A program made the position numbers and the translations under genes. A stretch of DNA of 64,000 nt. Origin: Ochotona curzoniae (taxonomy: Eukaryota; Chordata; Mammalia; Lagomorpha; Ochotonidae). The DNA is taken from the NCBI RefSeq assembly GCF_017591425.1, contig NW_024464918.1, forward strand, positions 9,174,001-9,238,000, given 5' to 3'. Of the stretch, positions 53,715-64,000 are shown piece by piece; positions within the stretch are counted from its first letter, which is position 1, and the number at the start of each line of letters is the position of its first letter. Below the pieces are notes generated by a model. The model had not been told where the DNA came from and searched no databases. It saw only the letters and a program-made list of their open reading frames with translations.

Positions 53715-56037
53715 TTATTTATTGATTGATTGGTTTAATTTATAAAGTAGTGATTCTAAATCGTCTTGTCACACACCTTAATACATATGCAGAAATTATT
53801 TTGTCTTATTTTAAGAATAAATTTTATCCTCCTCCTCGAAATATAGATTTGCGTGTCTTCCCACAATATTCACACAGAATATTTTCATTTGCTGTAGTGT
53901 ATTTCATTTCATCACTTGCTCAAATTGTTTTCTTTTTCTACTATCCAGTTGATTCCTTAAAGACAGACAACACATTGTTTCCATGACTATCACATCTTAT
54001 AAACAGCACAAGGCTTGAAAGGTAAAAGATATTACAACTGCTGCAAAGAATGCAAAAGTTAATGGAATCCTGACTTCTCTTGATCATACTTCCAAGAGTT
54101 TTAGAAAAGAGATTGTGAAATGCATAATTCTAATATCTCTACTGATGAAAATAGTTAATATGAGGACAAAATGAAAGCAAAGGAAAAAAAAGATCATTTC
54201 ATTTTACAAGATTATAACTTCAGAAAAAGAAAATTTAAGTTCAGATAAATTTTAGTTGCTGTGTTCCCATCAGTTCCCACCCAGATGTGCATTTGGAAAG
54301 CAGTGATAAAAGTTAGGCTTCTTCTCTCATACGTGTGAACATCTGGTGCTGGAAATTTCATTTTAAGTTTTGAGGAAGGTACAGCAATAAAGGAGAATTC
54401 TAGGACTGATCATATTTTTGGAAGATTTTGATGTCATGAAATAATTAATAATAGAGGCAGATTAAGAAACTTTGCTTTTTGAGGTGGGTAGATGTCTTCA
54501 GTGAACAAATGTAGTCCTAACAGCATGTAACAGCTGACATTTAGATTTTCAGAAAAAAAAACATTCTGTCTGCAACATGATAATTAAGAATGTTGGTCTT
54601 AATCAAAATCACTGGTCTTCTTGGGAGATCATATGTATATACTCGTCTCTTGTTTAGTTATTTCAATTTATTCTAAGAAATCCTGCTGACAGATTTTAAA
54701 AAGTCATGGTATAAAAAAGTATATTCCATTATTTTTAATGAGAAAAATTATTCTGCTGCCCATCTTAACCCAATGTATACAACATTTCCAGATAGAAAAA
54801 TATATCAATTACAAGGAAAAAAAACTCCACAAGTCTATACAAGCAATAAATGACAAATTGAAAATAAACAAGCACAGTAGTTGGTAGATGACACACAGTC
54901 CTGTAAACACATATTGCACTTGCTGAAGCAGGAAACACAACAGGTCCCAGCAGAGAAGACTGGTAAGGGTATCACCCCTGGGAAATAAAATTCAGTTTTC
55001 TTGACATACTATCATCACCAATTTCTCATAGTTGGCAGGTTTTTTTGTTATTTTGTACTCACTTTGTACACTAATACAAAGTTAAAGCACCTTTACCAGA
55101 AAATTAAGGACAAATAAGGGAGAACGTCTGAATCAGTGAAAGAAAACACGCCTGTGCAGACAAGTCGATACTTCTAGGAGTTGTTACCTTCTCGTTCTTT
55201 TTACCTCTCCTACACAAAAGCAAAGCATTTGCTATTCATTCAAAATGGAATGGTGCACCGCTGAGGATTTTTGCACTTAATAGGCTCTGAAGAGAGACTG
55301 CTATTAAGAAAAGTGTTCATTGTTTCAATGCCTAAAACTGTCATGTCAAAATACCACTTGATCTAGTATATGAGGAACGTTGTAGGATGAATAAAGCAGC
55401 CAGTGCTATATCTCTAGGTATATCACAACAGTATAGCTCCATTGATCACCATTAGTCCTTTCAGAAACTATTGACATTTAAGTTTAATTTATATGTTTTA
55501 TATCAAAAGCAGCTTCCCATCACATCATGCGTATATTATTCCAAATATCTTTTTATTTACCTTTTCATTTGTGATTTCTTGCACGTTTGGATCTTAAATA
55601 TCGACCTGAAGGTTCTTGTGATATCAGTTCACTCATAGTAAGAAATAATAAAGAAACTGCTTCAACAGCTTCTTAATGCGGCTCTATCTCTAGCAAGTTT
55701 CCAACAAGTCTAGCGTGACTTCTAAGAGAAGTCCGTGTTTTATCATTTCCAAAGGAAATAGCTGAAAGATTCACATCTTTTTGTGCTTCTATCCTCCTGG
55801 GCACATCAATGGCCATTACACTGGCTTCACAATTGCCATGTTTGTAATAAGAAATCAGTGATTATTATTTTCAATTTTGTATATAAAAGTCTTCTCCCAT
55901 TCTCTGTTCAGATTCAATATTTTCTCTTCCTCCTTCATGGATTTTTCAAAATTTGACCACTGGTAATTTTCTTTTGTTGCTTGGAATATAGTGATACCCC
56001 ACTGAATATGTTTCTCAGATTAGAAATAGCTCTGTTT
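53715..56037. other. Long AT-rich non-coding stretch
   Basis: About 2.3 kb with no repeat I can name; 54900-55330 is the least AT-rich part. No exon or RNA gene recognised. Confidence 0.45.
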
Positions 56038-56063
56038 CTTTAGTTATATATATATAACTAAAG
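56038..56063. repeat. Perfect 26-bp palindrome beside an (AT)n tract
   Basis: CTTTAGTTATATA and its exact reverse complement with no spacer. (AT)n of about 13 units follows at 56065-56090. Confidence 0.93.
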
Positions 56064-57211
56064 AATATATATATATATATATATATATATTAGACAGCAC
56101 AAATAACTCCTGTAAGTCACTGATTTTTTTTAAGTCCAGTTCTCTTATTTTCTTTCTGTTCTTTAGTGGGTTTATTAGATTTTACTTCCTCTGACTTGTA
56201 TTTTTCTTATACATTAATTAATGCTCATTTTGGTTGTAAGGAAAAAAATACATTCTAGATAGCTCCATTCTTAAACGTAAACTTGTGAATATGTTTGTAT
56301 TTCCCTTTTTGAGTTTCCTCCATCTCACACTCATTTTGCACACTTTCTCATTTCTAAACACTTCCATACACATAGCAGACTTTGTTAAAGGCCTTGGTTG
56401 TTAATTCCAGCTATGTGGCACCTCTGGGGCTACTCCTCTGACAGCCTCTCATCCTACAGTTTATCTTATCATTTTGGAAAAGAGTATAGTTACGCATTTT
56501 AGAGATACTGTCAATACTCTGTCCACAAAAAGTTTAGACTCAGAATTATATCTCCTATTTAGCATCACGGAGTTGTGCAGTTTTAGCCTTACAAAGTTTG
56601 GTTCAAGCTTTCTAAAAATAAGTTTAAAATTATTTCTGGGTTTAAAAAAAAAAGCTTATTTTCTTGCTAAGATTTATAAAAACATTGTTCCTCACAACAG
56701 TATATATATATTTTTTTTGTTTCAGCTTACAGACCTTCACAGATCTGCTCTCTGGATGTCTGGAGTGTTTCCCCAACACTGCTGCTACTAGGTGCTTGAC
56801 AGGACTTCCCTACAACCTCAGCCCTCTACACATACTTGAAACTGCTGTGCACAGCTGTTTCCAGGACCCTGTCTCACATTTTCAGCATACCAGTTTCAGC
56901 ATACCTGGTTTCTGCCTCAGCTCCATTCCCCTGGGTCATATTTCAGAATATATTCTCATCTAAGACAACAGAATTCAAGTTGAACACGCCTTGTACACTA
57001 CATTTTTGTGCAGGGGTCTCTTCCATGTGCTGCCACATGTTCAACACAAACATGTACTTCACAGATTTTGTCCAAATTTATAATGCTCACCAAGGCAAGA
57101 CCAACACCACGTATAAACATCAGAAACCTGTCCATGACATTTCAGTAATTTCCTCAATCATTCATGCCTTCAGATTTTGTTATCAATTTTGAATTTCTAG
57201 TTGATAGCTGA
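56064..57211. other. Non-coding sequence, GC-richer after 56.7 kb
   Basis: 56740-57200 is richer in C and G than its surroundings and has three overlapping plus-strand frames of 99-118 codons, all Cys/Ser/Phe-rich and unrecognised. It includes a small direct repeat, TTTCAGCATACC at about 56880-56891 and again at about 56895-56906. It may belong to the LTR-like segment just downstream. Confidence 0.4.
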
Positions 57212-57690
57212 TGTTGCTCACAGTTGTCAAACTTTCTCTTTCAAATAAAGCTCATAGTTCTACCTGAATATGATAAATATCTTGGGGTTCAGGCCTGTCA
57301 GCAATGCCCTGAGGTCACCGAGGGTGAGGCCATGGTGCTCACCTGCCACAAGAAACACCATGCCAAGCTGGTGAAGAATGTCTGTTTACTCAGGCCAAGT
57401 TCCAGGTTTATAAAAGCCTAAGAAAAGGGAGGACAAGAGGGTAGTCCCTTCACCCATTAATGACACTGTGACTGGATAAAAGGCACGCCTAATCCTGTTG
57501 ACCTTTCAATCATATCAGAGGTCACATTCTTTATCAGGATTGGATGTCACACTATAGACTGGGGCAGGTAAGCTCTAGCTGAAGCCCACCACCACATAGC
57601 AGGTACACGCGTAGGGATGGCTTCCCACAGTTGTCACAGCTTTCTCTTTGAAATAAAGCTCAGAGTTCTACTTAAATATCCTAAATATGC
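57212..57690 (+). repeat. Segment bounded by ~67-bp direct repeats; possible LTR
   Basis: CACAGTTGTC, TTTCTCTTT, AAATAAAGCTCA and AGTTCTAC occur in that order at about 57217-57260 and again at about 57627-57672, roughly 410 bp apart. Between them lie TTTATAAAAGCC (57406-57417), like a TATA box, and a GC-richer stretch. TATA box, then about 230 bp, then an AATAAA signal is how an LTR's U3-R boundary looks, but I do not recognise the family. A 65-codon frame reading EVTEGEAMVLTC has a faint immunoglobulin-domain look, which I do not trust. Confidence 0.35.
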
Positions 57691-57789
57691 TGAATATACC
57701 AAATAAATAAGATCCATCTAATATATGGAGAGGATAAAATAATTAAGAATTAAGTTTTATTTACATAGAATTCTCATTTAAAAACTTCC

Positions 57790-58085
57790 CAGAGGCAGGT
57801 GCTACACTCAGTGGGGTAAAAGCCATTTCTGATACCGGCATCTGATATTACAGTGTCTTTGCTTGGGGCCCAGTTGTGCTTCATATTCTCACTTCCTGCC
57901 AGCTATGTATCCTGAGAAATGCTAATGATGGCTTGAATTTTTGGTTCTCTGCCTCTCACATGGAAGATAGACACTGAGTTCTTGGTTCTGGCTCATCCTT
58001 GTCTAACTCTGGCTGTTGCAGATGTTTTTGGATGAGCTAGCAGACAGAAAGAAGAAAACCTTTGTCTTTGTGCTTGAACTATGAA
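57790..58085 (+). repeat. C-SINE, older subfamily, plus strand
   Basis: AGAGGCAGGTGCTACACTCAGTGGGGTAAAAGCC head, GGGGCCCAGTTGTGC, GAGAAATGCTAATGATGGCTTGAATTTTTGG, CTCACATGGAAGATAG, GTTCTTGGTTCTGGCTCATCC. The head and central part differ from the pika-type copies, and the poly(A) end is lost. Confidence 0.75.
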
Positions 58086-58804
58086 TGCCTGACCTGTCAT
58101 TTCTGATCACAATGTGACAACTGAAACAATTCAGTGTTATGCTATTTTACGAATAATAACGTTAATGAAAACTCTTACAGAACTGATGTAACTCTTGATA
58201 CCTTAAAATAGATGGGTTAAATTTATCAAACTGCAAAAATCTAGCTTTTCATGTAGCTTTACTGCTTTCCATCATGCTTAACAAATTCAAAAGGAACTGA
58301 TTTTCAATGGCTGAGTGACAGAAATAAAGTCAAGAGTTCACATTACCATCATACCATCAGTTTCTGTGAAGGATGAATCACTCCTTATCTCGAGAGTCAA
58401 AAACTACTCAGAAACAATTGGAGAATCTGAGCATGAGACTAGGTGAAAGTACCACCATTTTAACATAGTATGTAATACAGTTGTTTAAGGATAGGAGAGT
58501 AAGATGAAGAACTGTATCCCATATATATATGATAGCTAGGGATTCTGACAATATCAATAGTGTATCCCCAAACATTAAAATTATAAAAGGAGTAAGATCA
58601 TCAGAGACATATCCCAAGACTAAGACACTAATATTGTACTACCTTCTAGATACGATGTTTGATAGAAGTAATCTGTATCTCCGAGGTTCACTTTATCTCT
58701 ACAATGGATGTGATGCCATAATGGTTGCAATTACTGAAGTTACAATTAATTTTGAAGATCTGCATTCAAATATTTGCAATTCACCAGCAAAGTTCAGATT
58801 TTAA
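58086..58804. other. AT-rich non-coding sequence
   Basis: No feature recognised; short frames on both strands only. Confidence 0.5.
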
Positions 58805-58816
58805 AACAGTGCAGCT
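58805..58816. repeat. Left 12-bp target-site duplication
   Basis: AACAGTGCAGCT recurs exactly at 59151-59162 after the SINE tail. Confidence 0.97.
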
Positions 58817-59150
58817 GGGCCTGGCAGCATGGCCTAGTGGCTAAAGTCCTCACCTTGAATGCCCGGGATCCCATATGGGCACCGGTTCTAATCCTGGCAG
58901 CTCTACTACCCATCCAGCTCCCTGCTTGTGGCCTGGGAAGGCAGTCCAGCACGGCCCAAAGCTTTGGGACTCTGCACCCATGTGGGATACCAGGAAGAAG
59001 TTCCTGGATCCTGGCTTCGGATCAGCATAGCATCAGCCGTTGTGCTCACTTGGGGAGTGAATCATGGGATGGAAGATCTTCCTTTCTGTTTCTGCTCCTC
59101 TCTGTATATCTGACTTTCCAATAAATAAATAAATCTTAAAAAAAAAACAC
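58817..59150 (+). repeat. C-SINE, full-length reference copy, plus strand
   Basis: The best copy for defining the family here. It is about 334 bp between perfect 12-bp duplications. Head GGGCCTGGCAGCATGG; RNA polymerase III A box TGGCCTAGTGG at 58830-58840 and B box GGTTCTAATCC at 58884-58894, the two promoter elements inherited from a tRNA. Then CATCCAGCTCCCTGCTTGTGGCC, CCCAAAGCTTTGGGAC, GATCCTGGCTTCGGATCAGC, TCTCTGTATATCTGACTTTCC and the tail AATAAATAAATAAATCTT plus A-run. C-SINEs need L1 enzymes to move. Frames of 116 and 61 codons across it are SINE translations. Confidence 0.98.
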
Positions 59151-59162
59151 AACAGTGCAGCT

Positions 59163-62017
59163 GCCTTTCCATTGTTTTTGCCCTAAGACATACAATAAGT
59201 ACTCAGCATTCGATGCTACAGTCCCTCTCTGCCCAGAGTTCTTTCTGTATACACATTTTACTCCCAGTGGATCAGCATCAGCCCCTATTTAAGTTATGCG
59301 CTTATTTAATCACTTACAGAAGGCCAAAAAGGTGTCGAACAGAAAAACTGTAAAAACTTTGTTGCAAAGGAAATTTCAAATACTTTTCAAACAATCCACT
59401 CAAACCACATTTGAAAAATATTTCTCATGTCTGATTAATGAGAAACTTTTGAAACAATTTAATTTATCCAGGGATGTAAATGTCACTTTCTATTTTTCTA
59501 GCCTTATTACAGAAAAAACTTCTAAAGCAGTTTCAGGGATGCTAAACAAATATGTCAACATTCATTTTGCATTTATGTCTGTAGCACTTTAAGGAAGAAA
59601 TGTAGAAATAAACAGTAGTTAGTATTTCTTCTTTTATTTTTAAGAACTAAGGGACTTCAGTACATTTTATTTTTCTGTAGAGCATCCAAACTCCTAACTG
59701 AGATAAATGCTTTTTAGACTGAAGTTTTTAGTAGCTTTACTAAGCAGTTTATGGGTTGGCCCTTGGCCATAAACTGATCTATAACCTTATAGCTCACTAT
59801 TATGCAAATAAAAATTTGGCAGGAAGGCATGTGCGCTAAGACTTTTCTCTAAGGACAAGCACATATTTCGGATTTTGAATATAAAAATCATGTTTGACAT
59901 TTAATTTGAACCTGGCTTACCCTTAAAATAAATAATACAACATTTGTCCTTTAGCACATTGGTTGAGACAAGCAATTTTCTTGTTTTTGTGAATTTTAGG
60001 TTTAGCGCTTTATATATGCAAGATGCATAATGCACATACACTTGTACACTGATGTGCCTACTGAGCACTACATATTCTGGAAGCTTCTTAGGACAAACAG
60101 AAAGCATTATTGCAGGAGAAACACAGTAGCTTAGAAATTCTTTAAGTCAGTGAGTACATTTCAAATTGTTAAAATTCTTATGTCCAATCATCATTAATTA
60201 ATTCTATAAAATCAGAATGACAGGTTCACAGGAAGTCAACCATGAAGTAAAGGGAATTAACAGTGAGGAATGACAGACAAAATGTAATCAAGATTGGAGA
60301 GGCAATTAATCTAGGGAAGGTCAGTTTGGAGAAAATTTTTCCTTTCAGACTTCTTATATTTAATAAATTGGAGTTGGATCCATAGATAGGATAAGCAACA
60401 AATCCCTTCAATCTTGTCTCTATAGAGCTACCTAGATGTCGGCACGGTCTACTGACATTTCACTGAACACAGTGGAATATAAGTTTCACTCTTAAACAAA
60501 CTTCTAACAAATCTGATTTTGGTGTGATGAGTAAATTAGTACATACTAAGGAAGTTGACTTATGTAAAATTTCATGGAAATTTCTAGGTTGCTTTGCAAT
60601 GTGGTGGAATGTTCAACATCAGTCTAGTAAATCACTTAACAGTGAATCACCTCCAAAGAACAGAATTTAACAATGTGAAACAATGAAATTTATAATATAT
60701 GAAACAAAACATCTAAAATATTACCCTTTAATATACATTGGGCAGAAGATATCGGTGGAATGTCGCATATTATTTATTCCCCAAGACTTTATATGCTGTA
60801 ATATTAGGTATAATTCACTCTACTGAGAAAATCTTCATGCACTAAGAAATGGAGTATGAGACATGAAATTAAGTGTGGGTAAAGATAATTAAAAAATACT
60901 TTCAACAGGTGGTCTGAAAAACTTGAAAAACCAGGATAGAACTTATGGATGAAAGGATAGCTGATTGCAACTCAAGAAAACAACTGGATAGGAATCAAAT
61001 TTTATGGGGAAGGGACTTCTTAGAAAAAAAGTTTAAGATTTTTTATAACATTTGAAATAATTCTTAATAATCATCAATATTAACTAAAATCTTCCATAAA
61101 CCCGATCAACCGATTATCTTCCGTAATTATAGAAACGAATTTTCAAAATGTTTACCATTAAAAATGAGAGTATAGGGCATAGCAGCCTTGCATCATTATG
61201 TGTCCTAGGTCATAAACAAAATTCAGAACTCAAAATTACACCCAAGTCTTGCAAAATCTCATACTAATGTCTCCTTAGCAGTGATCTCTATGGGAAGCAT
61301 AATACCAAGCTTCACTAAAAATTCAAGATTCTTATTTCTCTAGTGTTTACACTGATCATGTGGCAGATTTTTTAACTCACATAAATTTGGGAGCAATGCA
61401 TTATGCCCTGGGATGAAAGTGTGTGAGAAGCTGTGCTAACTTGGACAGTGTAGAGGCAAGAAGGATAAAAGGCTTAACAAGAATTCAGGAACAATAAAGG
61501 ATATTGCATGTTGGAAGGATAGCATGAGCATAAGAGAAGTAATGATCAAAAAGGAAAGAAGGCGATGACAAAAACGAATAACCACTCCACAGTTTAAACA
61601 TATCTGCATCTAAAACTGGCTATTTCACAGGTTTAAAGTTATGCATTTCACAGGCTTAAGTTAAGGTTCACCTTGTATAAAATAAATAATTTAAAATGTA
61701 AAACAGAATAAACAAAAACAGATTACTTTCTTGTGGGAAATAGAAGTAATAGTAATAAGACACATAACTGAGGTGAAATGGAACATTTCATATACAAAGG
61801 ACAAAGACATATGTTCCTACATTGTACCAAGCAGGTATAAAATAATACATGCGATAAAGATGTTATCAGTTCATAATGAGTCCATAGGCCTAGATACGAA
61901 CACTATAAAAATGACAACAATTATGCATAATATTTACATAGCTTTAAGATACAAATAAAACCAAGATCTATGTAGTTAAGATCAACACAAACAAATGAGA
62001 ACAGTTGGCAAAACCCT
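59163..62017. other. Long AT-rich non-coding stretch
   Basis: About 2.9 kb without a repeat I can name. The 98-codon frame at 59296-59592 is Lys/Phe-rich and unrecognised. No exon called. Confidence 0.45.
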
Positions 62018-62100
62018 TTCTTGAGTTCTGACTCTACTATTTTGTCATGTTTGACGTAAAGCAAGTCAGATTATCTCATAAAACCTCAGTTACTATGATT
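62018..62100 (+). repeat. MIR SINE fragment, plus strand
   Basis: TTGAGTTCTGACTCTACTATTTTGTCATG, GTAAAGCAAGTCAGATTATCTCATAAAACCTCAGTTAC follows MIR's tRNA-like part and core (TCGAATCCTGGCTCTGCCACTT ... GGCAAGTTACTTAACCTCT ... CCTCAGTTTCC). Confidence 0.6.
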
Positions 62101-63440
62101 ATCTTGAATGAATACTGAATCCCATCTAGAAGAATTTAAAGAAAAATACAGATTGACATAAGAAATGCAGCTCCACATGCATTACTTTACAACACTCAAT
62201 AGCTCATAACAGTTGTACTCTTTACCTTTTGAAGTCCTTTACTGAACAATCTGGCATCAAACAATTTTAAAAAATTACAGAATGAAATACTCTACTTTTC
62301 TCTGTGCTTTCGAACATGTGTTCAGTCTCTTACTGGCTCCTATCACACAGAACCAGCATAAAAACAAAGTAATCTCCACTCTACAGTAAACATAACTGAT
62401 GTAATACTGTTATAGAAAAACTGTAGGAAGAGGATGTTTGTAAACAGAGACATGAAATGACTGACATAAGTGAAAGATCAAAGGCTGAAACTATTCAATA
62501 CTAGTGAACATAGAGGGAAGTCAGTCTTTACAGAAACAAAACCAGTTTTTCAGTGACTTTACAACTTAAAGTGGGTTGTTCCTTTACTCAGCAATTTTTA
62601 AAGAGATGTTTTACTTACAATTCAGGCAGCAGGCCGAGAGATACTCAATATGTTGCCATCTATACAAAAGAAGGAATATACTAAGTTTCAATAACAGATT
62701 AACATATTAAAAATGACTAATGAAATAATGAAATTCATAGATGTGAAAAATGTCCTTTCTCTAATTTTATATATGAAATGGAATTATATGTATAGAATTT
62801 CTCAATAGATATCAAACAAAAAATAAATATGAAATTATTATTCAAGAACATTTATGTAAAAACATACATAGATTCACAATAAGTAACCCAGAAAATCCTA
62901 AAACATATATTTTGTATTTCTGTAAATGCATTGCTAACTCAAAGTTCCAGAAAAATGCCCAAGAAAGTAAATCTAACCCTTGTGAAAAATGCAAAATCTA
63001 TGTGACAGAGGTTGGAAAAGCTATTTTATGTTTCTTAATGAAAAAAAGAATAAACATTAGCAATAAATTCATGATTTCTTGTGAACAGATTCCAGATTTT
63101 CCCGGAGATTTGCTACAATGCTAAGAGAAAATGTACTATAAATTGGGGCTTCTACAAGTCATACTGAGCTCACATACAAATTATAACTCAAAACTTGATA
63201 TTTATCATTGTAGTGATTGTTTTGCCATTTTTCAAACATACAAAACACTCAGAAATGTAAAGACACAATATGAATAAAAAAACTAATAGCAACTTTATAA
63301 GTACTTTTATTCTCATTGCTATTGAATTTTCTAAATTAGGACATATATCTCAGTATCACTTTTTATGTACTATAAAAAGTGAAATTCAGAATTCAAAAAG
63401 AGATATTACACTCTAATCTTATGACATACAACTTATGCTG
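62101..63440. other. AT-rich non-coding sequence
   Basis: No feature recognised; the 70-codon frame at 62912-63124 has CEKC but no wider zinc-finger pattern. Confidence 0.45.
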
Positions 63441-63575
63441 TAAGAGATTTATGCAGCCTTTCTACTTCATCATCTCTTAAATAAGCATAATAATGTTTAA
63501 CAGACAGCTGATAGAATTTTAAAGGATTTTTAAAGGGTGATTAAATGAGATGACTAATACATTCCAAAAGATAAT
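63441..63575 (+). repeat. MIR-like SINE fragment, plus strand
   Basis: CTTTCTACTTCATCATCTCTTAAATAAGCATAATAATG, then GGTGATTAAATGAGATGACTAATAC parallels MIR's CTCATCTGTAAAATGGGGATAATAATAG ... GAGGATTAAATGAGATAATAC. Confidence 0.58.
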
Positions 63576-64000
63576 TAAGCTATGACCTTGATGATAGCCT
63601 AGGCAAAGAAAATAGCTGTGTCCACAGTAGATGGCTCCCACCGTCACGATACTTTACTCTCATGGAAGAACTGGGTAATAAATAATTATCTCATACTTAA
63701 ATACAAAGAGAAGTTCATGGAAGCTACTTTTGTCAATGGATGCAAGAAATGTATCCCAAATCATGTAACATTAAAAGTCAAACGATGTTATGAATAAGGC
63801 TCATCAGAGAAGAAAAGAGCCATGTGTACTAAGAGAGCATCTTCAACTGCAAGGTAACAGGACAAGCACGTGCACAGTAGTTAGATCGTGCTGGGAATGC
63901 CCACATCTGAAAATGCAGTTCCGGTTCAAGTTCAGACTACTTCACTTGTTATGAGTATTTCATTAATGAATAAGCAGATGAAAGATTTATCTGTTTATCT
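63576..64000. other. Non-coding sequence at the window edge
   Basis: Nothing recognised. Confidence 0.5.

Noticed and set aside
57406..57417. TATAAAA as a gene promoter
   Set aside because: No downstream exon; it is better explained, if anything, as part of an LTR-like repeat.
57224..57421. Frame with EVTEGEAMVLTC hinting at an immunoglobulin domain
   Set aside because: Only one short motif, no second cysteine or tryptophan at the right spacing, and it overlaps a repeat-like segment.
58830..58894. A box and B box suggesting a tRNA gene
   Set aside because: They are the SINE's inherited promoter; there is no complete cloverleaf and the rest is SINE body.
58774..59124. 116-codon open frame
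   Set aside because: It is read through the reference C-SINE copy.
62912..63124. CEKC motif hinting at a zinc finger
   Set aside because: No matching second Cys/His pair and the frame is short and Lys-rich.
1..64000. CRISPR arrays, operons, phage or insertion sequences
   Set aside because: The window has mammalian SINEs, L1 and MIR throughout; the direct repeats found are microsatellites or retroposon duplications, not regularly spaced arrays.

Overview
This window looks like nuclear DNA from a lagomorph, most likely a pika (Ochotona). It is AT-rich and gene-poor, and I found no intact protein-coding gene, no exon I can defend and no structural RNA gene. The species call rests on about 33 copies or fragments of one tRNA-derived SINE. 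The landmarks of its youngest copies (a TGGCCTAGTGG A box, a GGTTCTAATCC B box, a central TGCTTGTGGCCTGGGAA motif and an AATAAATAAATAAATCTT tail) match the lagomorph C-SINE in the form I know from pika. The host line is therefore inferred from repeats, not from a gene.

Layout. 1-13 kb holds scattered C-SINEs of mixed age, an MLT1-type LTR piece near 2.3 kb, several MIRs (one split, at 5.8 and 6.1 kb) and dinucleotide repeats. 13-21 kb is a dense C-SINE field around an old, much-diverged L1 ORF2 (17.4-18.9 kb), with three minus-strand C-SINEs in a row at 19.0-20.1 kb. 21-34 kb is mostly unclassified AT-rich sequence with a few C-SINEs, an antisense L1 scrap and a mariner-like MITE remnant near 32.2 kb. 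34.7-36.7 kb is nearly repeat-free and is one of two candidates for conserved non-coding sequence. 40-46 kb is the most informative part: a lagomorph L1 3' end, then an L1 at about 42.8-45.0 kb that keeps its 5' region, ORF1, the first 56 or so codons of ORF2 and its 3' region but lacks nearly all of ORF2. Next come an antisense L1 tail, a C-SINE with a perfect 13-bp target duplication, and a roughly 194-bp MITE with perfect 12-bp terminal inverted repeats. 46.6-51.4 kb is a second repeat-poor block. 51-64 kb returns to sparse C-SINEs, one more L1 3' fragment, an unusual 67-bp direct-repeat pair around a possible LTR-like segment at 57.2-57.7 kb, and MIR remnants.

How the parts relate. Nothing here works as an operon or pathway. 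The only functional coupling is retrotranspositional: L1 supplies reverse transcriptase and endonuclease, and the C-SINEs are its passengers, as their A-rich tails and target-site duplications show. All L1 copies here are dead. I looked for a novel system and did not find one. The best leads are the half-L1-like deletion, the 124-bp tandem duplication in its 3' region, the MITE, the 57.2-kb direct-repeat segment and the two repeat-poor blocks.
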